Origin: Deltaproteobacteria bacterium
GTDB taxonomy: Bacteria > Desulfobacterota > Desulfobacteria > Desulfobacterales > JAUVKB01
DNA length: 19,331 nt
Assembly: GCA_030596405.1 (NCBI GenBank)
Contig: JAUVKB010000015.1
Span: 1 to 19,331 of the forward strand
Reading direction: 5' to 3'
Shown here in pieces: positions 7,085-14,380 of this stretch. A program made the position numbers and the translations under genes. Within the stretch, counting starts at the first letter, position 1. Each line of letters opens with the position of its first letter. The notes under the pieces were generated by a model. It was given only the letters and a program-made list of their open reading frames with translations, ran no database searches and had not been told where the DNA came from.

Positions 7085-8101
7085 ATGAAAAACCAGCGCC
7101 CGATCGTAGGAATTACCATGGGAGATCCGACAGGAATAGGACCTGAAATTCTCCTTTTGGCTCTTTGCGACCCTTTGCTCTATGATCTGTGCAAACCGCT
7201 TGTAATAGGTGATCGTAAAATTCTTGAAAAGGCAAAGATTTGCGCCAAAAGCGGTCTTGATTTAAAGGGCGTTCAGGCCCCTGATGCCGGGACTTATCGA
7301 TGTGGCTGCGTTGACATACTGATATCTTCTGATCTCGATCACAACAAAGTATTATGGGGCAAGCCGACTGTCGAAACCGGCAAGGCAATGGTCGGATATG
7401 TTGCAAAAGCGGCAGACATGGCGGTTTCAGGAAAAATAGCCGCGGTTGTTACATGCCCCATTAATAAGATGGCCATGCAAATGGCAGGCTTTCATTATAA
7501 CGGACATACCGAACTTTTGGCTGAACGTACAAAAACTGATGATTTTGCCATGATGCTGGCAGGTGATAAACTTCGTGTGGTACTTGTTACGATTCACATC
7601 CCGCTTAAAGACGTTGCAGATCGGATTTCAAAGGAACGGGTTTGTCATACAATAAAAATTACCGGGCGTTCGTTATATGAGCGTTTTGGGATTGAAAATC
7701 CTCATATAGCGGTTGCAGCGCTCAATCCCCATGCCGGAGAGGGAGGTATGTTCGGGGATGAGGAGATGCGTATTATATCCCCGGCTATTGATATGGCAAG
7801 GGAAGAGGGGTTTCATGTTTCAGGCCCTTTTCCTCCTGACACGCTGTTTTATCATGCAATAAAAGGGTGCTATGATGCCGTGGTCTGCATGTACCATGAT
7901 CAGGGTCTTATCCCCTTTAAAATGATTCATTTTACAGACGGTGTCAACACTACGCTGGGGCTTCCCATAATCAGAACGTCGGTTGACCATGGAACTGCAT
8001 ATGATATTGCAGGGACGGGCAGGGCGGATCCGGGCAGTCTTGTTGCGGCAATAAAAATGGCGGCAAAACAGGCAAAATGGGCGGATAGACGGCGGACCTG
8101 A
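7085..8101 (+). CDS. pdxA: 4-hydroxythreonine-4-phosphate dehydrogenase
   Basis: A 338-residue enzyme of pyridoxal 5'-phosphate synthesis that oxidises 4-phosphohydroxy-L-threonine with NAD; the unstable product feeds PdxJ. Family motifs run in order: ITMGDPTGIGPEI (10-22), TCPINK (123-128), YNGHTELLAE (138-147), NPHAGEGGMFGDEE (214-227), GPFPPDTLF (247-255), YHDQGLIPFKM (270-280) and GLPIIRTSVDHGTAYDIAGTG (292-312). The three metal-binding histidines are present as H171, H216 and H271. I chose the ATG at 7085 because AGAGG (7072-7076) is 8 nt upstream; an in-frame GTG at 7079 is too close to it. The uvrA gene follows after 45 nt on the same strand, so the two are probably one transcript. A PdxA2-type side activity cannot be excluded from sequence, but no PdxA2 partner genes are near. 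Confidence 0.95.
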   Translation: MKNQRPIVGITMGDPTGIGPEILLLALCDPLLYDLCKPLVIGDRKILEKAKICAKSGLDLKGVQAPDAGTYRCGCVDILISSDLDHNKVLWGKPTVETGKAMVGYVAKAADMAVSGKIAAVVTCPINKMAMQMAGFHYNGHTELLAERTKTDDFAMMLAGDKLRVVLVTIHIPLKDVADRISKERVCHTIKITGRSLYERFGIENPHIAVAALNPHAGEGGMFGDEEMRIISPAIDMAREEGFHVSGPFPPDTLFYHAIKGCYDAVVCMYHDQGLIPFKMIHFTDGVNTTLGLPIIRTSVDHGTAYDIAGTGRADPGSLVAAIKMAAKQAKWADRRRT

Positions 8102-8108
8102 TATGAAG

Positions 8109-8158
8109 TTTGACTGGATTTGACTGGATTTGACATGGAATCGGATATGGAATCTGGC
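8109..8158 (+). repeat. Tandem duplications around the uvrA start
   Basis: TTTGACTGGA is tandemly repeated at 8109-8118 and 8119-8128, with a partial third copy TTTGAC (8129-8134). It is followed by ATGGAATCGGAT (8135-8146) and a diverged second copy ATGGAATCTGGC (8147-8158). The duplications create two in-frame ATGs and extend the open frame upstream to a TTG at 8120. Confidence 0.85.
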
Positions 8159-10975
8159 AAAATAATTATACGCGGGGCAAGGCAACACAATTTAAAGGAT
8201 ATCGATATTGATTTGCCCCGGAATAAACTTGTGATTATAACCGGCTTGTCCGGATCAGGCAAGTCGACGCTTGCTTTTGACACGCTTTATGCCGAAGGGC
8301 AGCGCAGGTATGTCGAATCTCTTTCCACTTACGCGCGCCAGTTTTTGGAACGTATGGAAAAGCCTGATGTCGACACCATAATAGGCCTGTCTCCTGCAAT
8401 CGCAATCGAACAAAAAACCGCAAGCCATAATCCCAGATCGACGGTTGGGACAGTAACTGAAATCTATGATTATCTGCGTCTCCTTTTCGCAAGGATCGGT
8501 ACTCCGCATTGTTATAAATGCGGGCGCGCCATAACCTCACAATCACTGGATCAGATAGTGGATAAGGTAATGTCTCTGCCGGAAGGATCCAGGGTGATTA
8601 TATTATCACCCCTTGTTGCAGGGTTGAAAGGGACGCACGAGAAGCTTTTAAAGCGTCTTAAAAAGGAAGGTTTTGCCAGGGTCCGCGTTGACGGGGAAAT
8701 ATTTGAGATTGAAAAGGTCTGCAAGCTTGAAAAGAATAAAAAACATTCCATAGATGTGGTTGTTGATCGTTTGATCGTTAAAGAGAATATCAAAAACCGG
8801 CTTGCAGATTCACTGGAACTTGCCCTGGCACAGTCGGACGGTCTGGTTGCCGTAGATATTCTTGGCGCGGAACCCGATTCCGGCAAGTCTCTATTGTTTA
8901 GCGAAAAAGCGGCATGTATAAGTTGCGGCATAAGCTATCCTGAATTTACTCCGGCAAGTTTTTCGTTTAATTCGCCACAGGGAGCGTGCCCTGAATGTGA
9001 CGGACTCGGTTCAACCACTGAGTTTGATCCTGATCTTGTTATACCGAATCATGAGCTTTCTTTACGGGAAGGCGCTGTTGCGTTCTGGGCCAACAGGAAT
9101 TCAGTCCATTTTGTTGAATTTCTGGAGGCATTGACCTCACATTACGGCGCAGACATCTATACACCCTATAAAAATTTGCCCGATCGTTTTAAGAATGTTC
9201 TTCTTTACGGATCAGGGGACGAGCAGATCACGTTCTATTTTGAGCAGAATAATCGCAAAATTACATATAAAAAGGCTTTTGAGGGTATTATACCGAAAAT
9301 AAAGCGACGCTATATAGAAACCGATTCCTACCAGGTCAGAGAAGAGAGCAGGCGGTATATGAATTTCCGGCCATGTCAGGAATGCAACGGCACGAAATTA
9401 AAGAAGGAAAGCAGATTTGTGACGGTGGGGGGGCTTGCAATATTTGAAATAACCGCTCTATCTATTTCAAAGGCGAACGATTTTTTTAAAAGACTGGAAC
9501 TTGAAGGCAAAAAAAAGGTCATTGCAAAAAGAGTGCTCAAAGAGATTATTGAAAGGCTGGGATTTCTTGACAATGTCGGGCTTTCATATCTTACCCTTGA
9601 CAGATCCGCTTACACGCTTTCAGGCGGTGAAAGCCAGAGGATTCGCCTTGCAACACAGATCGGATCAAAATTAACCGGCGTTCTGTATGTTTTAGATGAG
9701 CCGAGCATCGGTCTGCACCAGAGAGATAACAGGCGACTTTTAAAAACACTTTTACAGATGCGTGATCTTGGCAACACCGTACTTGTTGTAGAACATGATG
9801 AAGAGACCATACGCTCGTCTGATTATGTGATAGACATGGGGCCGGGCGCCGGGGTAAACGGCGGACAGGTTGTGTTTTCAGGAAAGCCCGAAGATCTCAT
9901 CAAAGATGACAGTTCATTGACGGGCCTGTATCTTTCAGGGAGGATGCGTATTGAAACCCCTGGAAGGCGCCGCTCCAATAAAAAAAATATGCTTGTCATA
10001 GAAGGCGCATGTGCAAATAATCTTAAGCATATAGACGCGGTGTTTCCTCTTGGGTGTTTTGTTTGTGTAACCGGTGTTTCAGGATCGGGAAAATCGACGC
10101 TTGTTTTAGAAACATTACACCGTGTTCTTGCTCAACGGCTCTATCATGCCAGAATCACCGCCGGCAGCCACACAAAGGTGTCGGGACTTGAATATATAGA
10201 TAAAGTAGTTAACATCGATCAGTCTCCCATCGGGAGGACGCCCCGTTCCAATGCCGGAACATATACAGGTGTATTTTCTTATATAAGAGAGCTTTTTTCA
10301 CGGACACCCGAAGCCCGGATGAGGGGTTACAAGCCAGGCAGATTCAGTTTTAATGTCAAAGGTGGAAGATGTGAGGCATGCAGGGGTGACGGGGTCATTA
10401 AGATTGAAATGCATTTTTTGCCCGATGTTTACGTTACCTGTGATGTATGTAACGGCAAACGGTATAACCGCGAAACACTTGAAGTACGGTATAAAGGAAA
10501 AAACATAGCAGATGTGCTTGATATGACTGTAAACCAGTCTTTAGCCTTTTTTAAAAACATCGGAAAGATCAAGTCGAAGCTGGCGACTTTAGTTGACGTA
10601 GGTTTGGGATACATCCATGTGGGTCAGCCGGCCACGACGTTGTCAGGCGGCGAAGCCCAGCGGATAAAACTTGCACGGGAGCTTAGCAAAAAAGGTACGG
10701 GAAATACCGTATATATTCTTGATGAACCTACAACAGGACTTCACATAGATGATATACAGAGGCTGCTTAATGTATTAAACAGACTCGTGGATGCCGGGAA
10801 TACGATTATTGTTATAGAGCATAATCTTGATGTAATCAAAACCGCCGACCATATCATCGATTTAGGACCCGAAGGCGGGGATGAGGGCGGTTATATTGTC
10901 GGATGCGGCACTCCCGAGGAGATCGTAAATATTAAGACGTCTTATACAGGACACTTTTTGAAAAAAGTTCTTTAG
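8147..10975 (+). CDS. uvrA: Excinuclease ABC subunit A
   Basis: A 942-residue damage-recognition ATPase of nucleotide excision repair, working as a dimer with UvrB. It has two ABC ATPase modules. Module I holds Walker A GLSGSGKST (33-41), signature LSGGESQR (490-497) and Walker B VLDEPSIGLHQRD (from 514). Module II holds Walker A GVSGSGKST (642-650), signature LSGGEAQR (831-838) and Walker B LDEPTTGLH (from 857). Zinc modules are C257/C260/C281/C284 and C741/C744/C764/C767; a further CYKCG pair (122, 125) is also present. DQSPIGRTPRSNAGTYTGVF and the RFSFNVKGGRCEACRGDG region are typical. The start at 8147 (MESGKIIIRGARQHNL) best matches the family N-terminus and gives the usual length; an ATG at 8135 and TTG at 8120 are in frame, and none has a strong Shine-Dalgarno. 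Likely co-transcribed with pdxA. Confidence 0.97.
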   Translation: MESGKIIIRGARQHNLKDIDIDLPRNKLVIITGLSGSGKSTLAFDTLYAEGQRRYVESLSTYARQFLERMEKPDVDTIIGLSPAIAIEQKTASHNPRSTVGTVTEIYDYLRLLFARIGTPHCYKCGRAITSQSLDQIVDKVMSLPEGSRVIILSPLVAGLKGTHEKLLKRLKKEGFARVRVDGEIFEIEKVCKLEKNKKHSIDVVVDRLIVKENIKNRLADSLELALAQSDGLVAVDILGAEPDSGKSLLFSEKAACISCGISYPEFTPASFSFNSPQGACPECDGLGSTTEFDPDLVIPNHELSLREGAVAFWANRNSVHFVEFLEALTSHYGADIYTPYKNLPDRFKNVLLYGSGDEQITFYFEQNNRKITYKKAFEGIIPKIKRRYIETDSYQVREESRRYMNFRPCQECNGTKLKKESRFVTVGGLAIFEITALSISKANDFFKRLELEGKKKVIAKRVLKEIIERLGFLDNVGLSYLTLDRSAYTLSGGESQRIRLATQIGSKLTGVLYVLDEPSIGLHQRDNRRLLKTLLQMRDLGNTVLVVEHDEETIRSSDYVIDMGPGAGVNGGQVVFSGKPEDLIKDDSSLTGLYLSGRMRIETPGRRRSNKKNMLVIEGACANNLKHIDAVFPLGCFVCVTGVSGSGKSTLVLETLHRVLAQRLYHARITAGSHTKVSGLEYIDKVVNIDQSPIGRTPRSNAGTYTGVFSYIRELFSRTPEARMRGYKPGRFSFNVKGGRCEACRGDGVIKIEMHFLPDVYVTCDVCNGKRYNRETLEVRYKGKNIADVLDMTVNQSLAFFKNIGKIKSKLATLVDVGLGYIHVGQPATTLSGGEAQRIKLARELSKKGTGNTVYILDEPTTGLHIDDIQRLLNVLNRLVDAGNTIIVIEHNLDVIKTADHIIDLGPEGGDEGGYIVGCGTPEEIVNIKTSYTGHFLKKVL

Positions 10976-10984
10976 CCGGTTTAT

Positions 10985-11030
10985 AATAAAAACAAGGGGC
11001 ATTGCCCTTTAATCAGGCAACGCCCCTGTT
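10985..11030 (-). terminator. Intrinsic terminator of the atp cluster (possibly bidirectional)
   Basis: An 11-bp stem (10996-11006 with 11016-11026) and 9-nt loop lies between convergent uvrA and atpE. In the minus-strand transcript the stem is continuous because its one imperfect pair is a G-U wobble, and it is followed by UUGUUUUUAUU. In the plus-strand transcript the same position is an A-C mismatch and the following sequence is less U-rich. It therefore mainly ends atpE transcription, with possible weaker use for uvrA. Confidence 0.8.
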
Positions 11031-11054
11031 ATTATTACAACTGCTAAATTTTAA

Positions 11055-11336
11055 TTAGTGACCGAACAGTGCGGCGATTGCGCCTGCCTGGGGATGCGCA
11101 TAGATAAGGATCAAAGAGACTACCAGCGCATAAATACATAGCGATTCGATCATAGCAAGACCGATAAGCATGGTAACCGTAACCTTACCTGATGATTCGG
11201 GATTTCTTGCAATACCTTCAACAGCGGCCTTTAATCCAAGGCCCTGTGCGATACCGCAACCAAAAGCTGCGACAGCAATCCCAAAACCGGCGGTAGTAAC
11301 ACAAGCGATAAAAAATTGTAATGCACCTGCTTCCAT
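11055..11336 (-). CDS. atpE: ATP synthase subunit c
   Basis: A 93-residue hairpin membrane protein that forms the rotating c-ring of F1Fo ATP synthase. Two membrane helices (about 7-34 and 53-80) are joined by the polar loop ARNPES (43-48), which contacts the central stalk. The ion-binding carboxylate is E64 in AMIESLCIY. Around it are Q31, S65 and Y69, which align with the Na+-coordinating Q32, E65, S66 and Y70 of the Ilyobacter c subunit; the position of its T67 is Leu66 here, as in some H+ rings. Coupling ion is therefore uncertain. The ATG at 11336 has a perfect AAAGGAGGT 8 nt upstream, in keeping with the high expression c needs. It is the last gene of the minus-strand cluster and is followed by a terminator. 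Confidence 0.96.
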   Translation of the reverse strand: MEAGALQFFIACVTTAGFGIAVAAFGCGIAQGLGLKAAVEGIARNPESSGKVTVTMLIGLAMIESLCIYALVVSLILIYAHPQAGAIAALFGH

Positions 11337-11413
11337 AAAAATTTACCTCCTTTAAAAAAATTTATTTTGCTTCTTCCGTTTTCCCATTAAAAACTAAAAA
11401 GCATATACTCTTT

Positions 11414-11452
11414 TATGTTTCAAACATAGGGGCACGATGCATCGTGCCCCTA
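11414..11452. repeat. Two abutting palindromes between atpB and atpE
   Basis: A perfect 26-bp palindrome fills 11427-11452; its half is TAGGGGCACGATG. It abuts a second palindrome at 11414-11428, TATGTTT-C-AAACATA. The large one starts 6 nt after the atpB stop codon. The transcript would form a very stable 13-bp hairpin without a U-run directly behind it, so it is not a typical terminator. It may be a dispersed repetitive (REP/MITE-like) element or an RNA-processing signal that sets the atpB:atpE ratio. Confidence 0.85.
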
Positions 11453-11458
11453 CTAATG

Positions 11459-12148
11459 CTAATGTGCGTGTTCCATTGCTCCTGTGAAATACATAATCGA
11501 AAGCAAAAAGAAGACAAATGCCTGTACCAGCGCTACAAAGATGCCGAGGGCCATTATCGGCAGTGGAGCAAAAAAGAGACCTGCCAGAGCAAAAAGGATG
11601 CCCAGAACCAGTTCATGCCCCATCATGTTGCCGAAGAGCCTGAAGGAGAGTGACAGTATGCGCGCAACATGGCCGATAACCTCGATGGGAAATATTATAG
11701 GAATCATCCACCATACAGGCCCGAAAAAATGCTTAATATATTTTGCGCCATGATACTTGATACCGATAATGTGGGTGAAGATGACGACGGTAAGTGCACA
11801 TGAAAGGGTTGTATTTAAGCTGGCTGTCGGAGGGAAGAAACCGGGCACAAGGTCTATAAGGTTACATGCAAAAATATAGATAAATATGGTGGCAACGATC
11901 GGAAGCAACCATCTGCCTTCTTCTCCCGTGATATCCACCATAAAGTCTTCAATTCCTGAAATAACCATTTCAAATATGTTTTGTGCTTTTGTTGGAATCA
12001 TGGCTATTCCCCTGGTTGCAATAACACCAAGTACGATAAGCAGAGCCATGACCACCCACGAATAGATTACATGAGGATACGCATGGGCAAAATGTCCCAG
12101 GCCGATCAACTCAAACAGCTTGACGAAAAAGAGATAGGGATGTTCCAC
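11459..12148 (-). CDS. atpB: ATP synthase subunit a
   Basis: A 229-residue integral membrane protein that forms the stator half-channels of the Fo motor. The essential stator arginine is R170 in LSLSFRLFGNMMGHEL, and the last helix carries Q209 in FVALVQAFVFFLLSIMYFTGA. Hydrophobic helices are visible around 31-49, 82-103, 115-130, 147-163, 181-201 and 203-224. N-terminal EDF and NLIDLVPGFFPPT motifs are also typical. The start codon is GTG at 12148; AAGGAGG lies about 9 nt upstream inside the last codons of atpI, which supports this start and suggests translational coupling. The length is shorter than the E. coli protein (271) but common in other phyla. Confidence 0.96.
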   Translation of the reverse strand: MEHPYLFFVKLFELIGLGHFAHAYPHVIYSWVVMALLIVLGVIATRGIAMIPTKAQNIFEMVISGIEDFMVDITGEEGRWLLPIVATIFIYIFACNLIDLVPGFFPPTASLNTTLSCALTVVIFTHIIGIKYHGAKYIKHFFGPVWWMIPIIFPIEVIGHVARILSLSFRLFGNMMGHELVLGILFALAGLFFAPLPIMALGIFVALVQAFVFFLLSIMYFTGAMEHAH

Positions 12149-12149
12149 C

Positions 12150-12536
12150 TTAAATTGCCTCCTTGAAAATAATTTTTTTTAATTCACACATGGTTGCAAG
12201 AGTGATGCTTGCAACCACAACGGAAAGACCTATAAAAAGACCGATAGGCTCAACATAGTGCTTTGATATAAGCACAAAAATAATAAGGCCGCTTATGATA
12301 AAACGGATGTAATATTTGGCTAAAATTACGTTGTGGGACAACAGTTTTTGTGGCGAAAGCGCCTTTTTAAGCGTCCTTGACAGCATATGAAAATTAATTG
12401 TAACAATTAGCCCCCCAAATATAATGCCTTTGGCAAATTCCGGGGATGAAACAATTAATCCTGTGATACTTGCAACAAAGAAAAGCACCCAATTTGTACG
12501 GGTAATAAATTTTAAAAGGCGCTGCTGAATCGTCAT
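12150..12536 (-). CDS. atpI: ATP synthase subunit I (AtpI/UncI family)
   Basis: A 128-residue membrane protein with four hydrophobic segments (about 15-33, 37-53, 75-91, 97-115). Position directly ahead of atpB, size, topology and the N-terminal QQRLLKFI pattern fit the ATP-synt_I family, whose members help assemble the c-ring in some bacteria. Sequence conservation in this family is poor, so position is a major part of the evidence. Its TAA at 12150-12152 is separated from the atpB GTG by a single base, and the atpB ribosome site lies within its final codons. No clear Shine-Dalgarno precedes its own ATG. Confidence 0.82.
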   Translation of the reverse strand: MTIQQRLLKFITRTNWVLFFVASITGLIVSSPEFAKGIIFGGLIVTINFHMLSRTLKKALSPQKLLSHNVILAKYYIRFIISGLIIFVLISKHYVEPIGLFIGLSVVVASITLATMCELKKIIFKEAI

Positions 12537-12558
12537 GTTATAAACTTTGCCATATTTA

Positions 12559-12780
12559 TTAAAATTTCCTACTTTTTTTTATCGCAAGTCCAATGTTCCT
12601 AAATCCTGCTGCAATTCCAAGCCCAAGGAAAATCAGCGTAAACCACGGTGTTGAGTTAAACACCCGTCTGTCAAGAAATATCCCAACGGCAAGCCCGATA
12701 AAAATCGACAGCGCGATCGAAAGGCCTATGCTGCTGTGATACGCGAGTTCCTTTATATAACGTCTTGTCTCTCTTTTCAT
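12559..12780 (-). CDS. atpZ: AtpZ/AtpI-family small membrane protein
   Basis: A 73-residue protein with two membrane helices. The sequence SIGLSIALSIFIGLAVGIFLD, followed by a short loop and FTLIFLGLGIAAGFRNI, is the typical AtpZ (ATPase_gene1) pattern, with small residues spaced in helix 1, an Asp at its end and GxxAGFxN in helix 2. AtpZ proteins are thought to act with AtpI in Fo assembly or Mg2+/Ca2+ handling. It is the first gene of the cluster, 22 nt before atpI. I chose the ATG at 12780 (MKRETRRYIKELAYHS); the frame extends to a TTG at 12813, which would add eleven hydrophobic residues. Neither has a convincing ribosome site. Confidence 0.82.
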   Translation of the reverse strand: MKRETRRYIKELAYHSSIGLSIALSIFIGLAVGIFLDRRVFNSTPWFTLIFLGLGIAAGFRNIGLAIKKSRKF

Positions 12781-12848
12781 TTTGGTAAAAATTAAGAAAA
12801 CCGACTTAAACAAATAACTACGGAACTCTATTTAAGATCAATTAAGTT

Positions 12849-12877
12849 TTTTTATCACAAGATCATATCCAAGTCAA
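12849..12877 (-). promoter_or_regulatory. Candidate sigma-70 promoter of the atpZ-I-B-E cluster
   Basis: On the minus strand TTGACT (12877-12872) is followed after 17 nt by TAAAAA (12854-12849). The -35 is good and the spacing ideal; the -10 is imperfect. It precedes the atpZ ATG by about 70 nt and lies in the 150-bp gap downstream of pyrK. Confidence 0.45.
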
Positions 12878-12923
12878 TGTAAAATTGGACTAAAATTTTG
12901 ACGGCCTATAATCTTTTTAAGTC

Positions 12924-12953
12924 TATATATGGTAATGACGGAATTCATATATA
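12924..12953. repeat. AT-rich inverted repeat downstream of pyrK
   Basis: TATATATG (12924-12931) and CATATATA (12946-12953) form an 8-bp inverted repeat around a 14-nt spacer, 14 nt past the pyrK stop codon. The stem is weak and lacks a U-run, so it is not called a terminator. Confidence 0.4.
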
Positions 12954-12966
12954 TTTTAAAACAGAC

Positions 12967-13764
12967 TTATATTTTTAAGTCATGCGGATTAAATACCGGT
13001 CCATCAAGGCAGGCATGCAGATATTTGCCTGTATTATCACAGCGTTCTACCGCGCAGCCAAGGCAGGCGCCTATGCCGCAGGCCATGATTGTTTCTATGG
13101 AGATCTGACACGGCACAATATGTTTTTTTGCGATCTTTGCAACGGATTTCAGCATCTCTAAAGGCCCGCAGGCATAAATGACATCCGGCCGGTTTTTACA
13201 TATGGCTGTTTTTAGGGAATCGGTTACAAGACATTTATCCCCCTCACTTCCATCATCTGTACATATATGCACCGTCATTCCAAGGTCTGACAATTCATCC
13301 TTGCATAACAGGTCGTCTTTAGATTTTGCCCCCAGAAACACCCTGCAAGCCGAAAGATCTATGTTTTTTTCCATCAGAAATGACGCCAAAAAAAACAATG
13401 GAGCGACACCTATGCCACCGGCAACAATAAATATCCTGTGATAATTATCCGGAATGACAAAACCCTTGCCCAATGGTCCGATGATATCGACAAAGTCGCC
13501 TTTTTTACACAGGGAAAGTTTTTCCGTACCTTTTCCAACAACCTTGTAAAGGAGTTCTATACCTTGTGTGCGTCCGCCTTTCATAATGCGGTTGTGTATT
13601 GAAAAAGGGCGGCGAAGAAACGGAACCATCTGGTTTATAAGACGGAGCATGACGAACTGTCCCGGCTGTGCCGTCGAATATTCCTTGTGACATTTCAGAC
13701 CGATTCTGTAATACGGGTTCCCTGCTTTTTTATTCCATAAGACTTGAACTTTTTCGTGAATCAT
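12967..13764 (-). CDS. pyrK: Dihydroorotate dehydrogenase electron-transfer subunit
   Basis: A 265-residue iron-sulfur flavoprotein that passes electrons from dihydroorotate dehydrogenase (PyrD type 1B) to NAD in pyrimidine synthesis. FAD-binding motif RRPFSIHN is at 51-58. GPLGKGF (96-102), the nucleotide-binding loop VAGGIGVAPL (114-123) and CGPLEML (199-205) follow. The [2Fe-2S] ligands are C229, C234, C237 and C252 in MACGIGACLGC and HACLDGPVF. The Cys spacing and the ACGIGACLGC core separate it from the related NfnA/SudB proteins, which have a different cluster motif. The usual partner pyrD is not next to it; the next gene on the strand is atpZ. I chose the ATG at 13764, with AAGGGG about 10 nt upstream; a TTG at 13770 is in frame. 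Confidence 0.9.
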   Translation of the reverse strand: MIHEKVQVLWNKKAGNPYYRIGLKCHKEYSTAQPGQFVMLRLINQMVPFLRRPFSIHNRIMKGGRTQGIELLYKVVGKGTEKLSLCKKGDFVDIIGPLGKGFVIPDNYHRIFIVAGGIGVAPLFFLASFLMEKNIDLSACRVFLGAKSKDDLLCKDELSDLGMTVHICTDDGSEGDKCLVTDSLKTAICKNRPDVIYACGPLEMLKSVAKIAKKHIVPCQISIETIMACGIGACLGCAVERCDNTGKYLHACLDGPVFNPHDLKI

Positions 13765-13855
13765 AATCAAAAAACCCCTTGCATTTTTGCAACCACATGT
13801 CGGGTGATGTCACATCTCGGCACCGATTGACAGTCATCATTCAGGTTCAATTTGT

Positions 13856-14335
13856 TTAACGATATTTTTTAATGATTTCCTGTATTATTATAGATGTTGA
13901 TACATCTGGAACAACTGGAATTCTTATCACTTTGCCGCCGTTTGCCTTTACAAAATCAGCGCCGATGATCTCTTTTTCCGCCCAGTCCCCACCTTTAACA
14001 AGAATATCATGCCTTAAGGTTTGAATGAGTTTTAAGGGATCAGATTCATTAAAAAGAGTGACATAGTCAACGCACCACAGTCCGGCAATTATCTCCGCTC
14101 TGTGGGCTTGACACACGATCGGTCTTTTTTCACTTTTTATCGATTTAACCGACTCATCTGAATTTATGCCCACTACTAAAATATCCCCTTTAGATCTGGC
14201 GGCAGCAAGATAACGGACATGTCCCACGTGCAGGATATCGAAGCATCCGTTGGTGAAAACAACGTGCTTGCCTGACTTGCGGTTGGCATTTAGCTCCAGT
14301 GCGAGATCTTTTGGCGTTAAAATCTTAGACAACAT
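13856..14335 (-). CDS. rfaE2: Heptose 1-phosphate adenylyltransferase (RfaE2/HldE domain II)
   Basis: A 159-residue nucleotidyltransferase that makes ADP-heptose for the inner core of lipopolysaccharide. FTNGCFDILHVGHVRYLAAA (27-46) holds the HxGH nucleotide-binding motif at H36-H39. INSDESVKSIK (57-67), ILVKGGDWAEKEIIG (111-125) and the end motif VSTSIIIQEII match the C-terminal domain of E. coli HldE. The kinase domain I is absent, so it is a stand-alone form and a separate HldE1-type kinase would be expected elsewhere. It lies 45 nt downstream of comF on the same strand and may be the last gene of that operon. No clear ribosome site precedes the ATG at 14335. Confidence 0.93.
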   Translation of the reverse strand: MLSKILTPKDLALELNANRKSGKHVVFTNGCFDILHVGHVRYLAAARSKGDILVVGINSDESVKSIKSEKRPIVCQAHRAEIIAGLWCVDYVTLFNESDPLKLIQTLRHDILVKGGDWAEKEIIGADFVKANGGKVIRIPVVPDVSTSIIIQEIIKKYR

Positions 14336-14380
14336 AAAAATTTATAACCGTTATATGTGATAATTTATTGATAAAAAAGA

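Noticed and set aside
8551..8931. 126-codon open frame opposite uvrA
   Set aside because: Low-complexity Ser/Arg-rich translation, an antisense shadow of conserved uvrA codons.
13779..13792. TTGCATTTTTGCAA inverted repeat upstream of pyrK as a terminator for rfaE2
   Set aside because: Only a 5-bp stem and no U-run after it; too weak to call.
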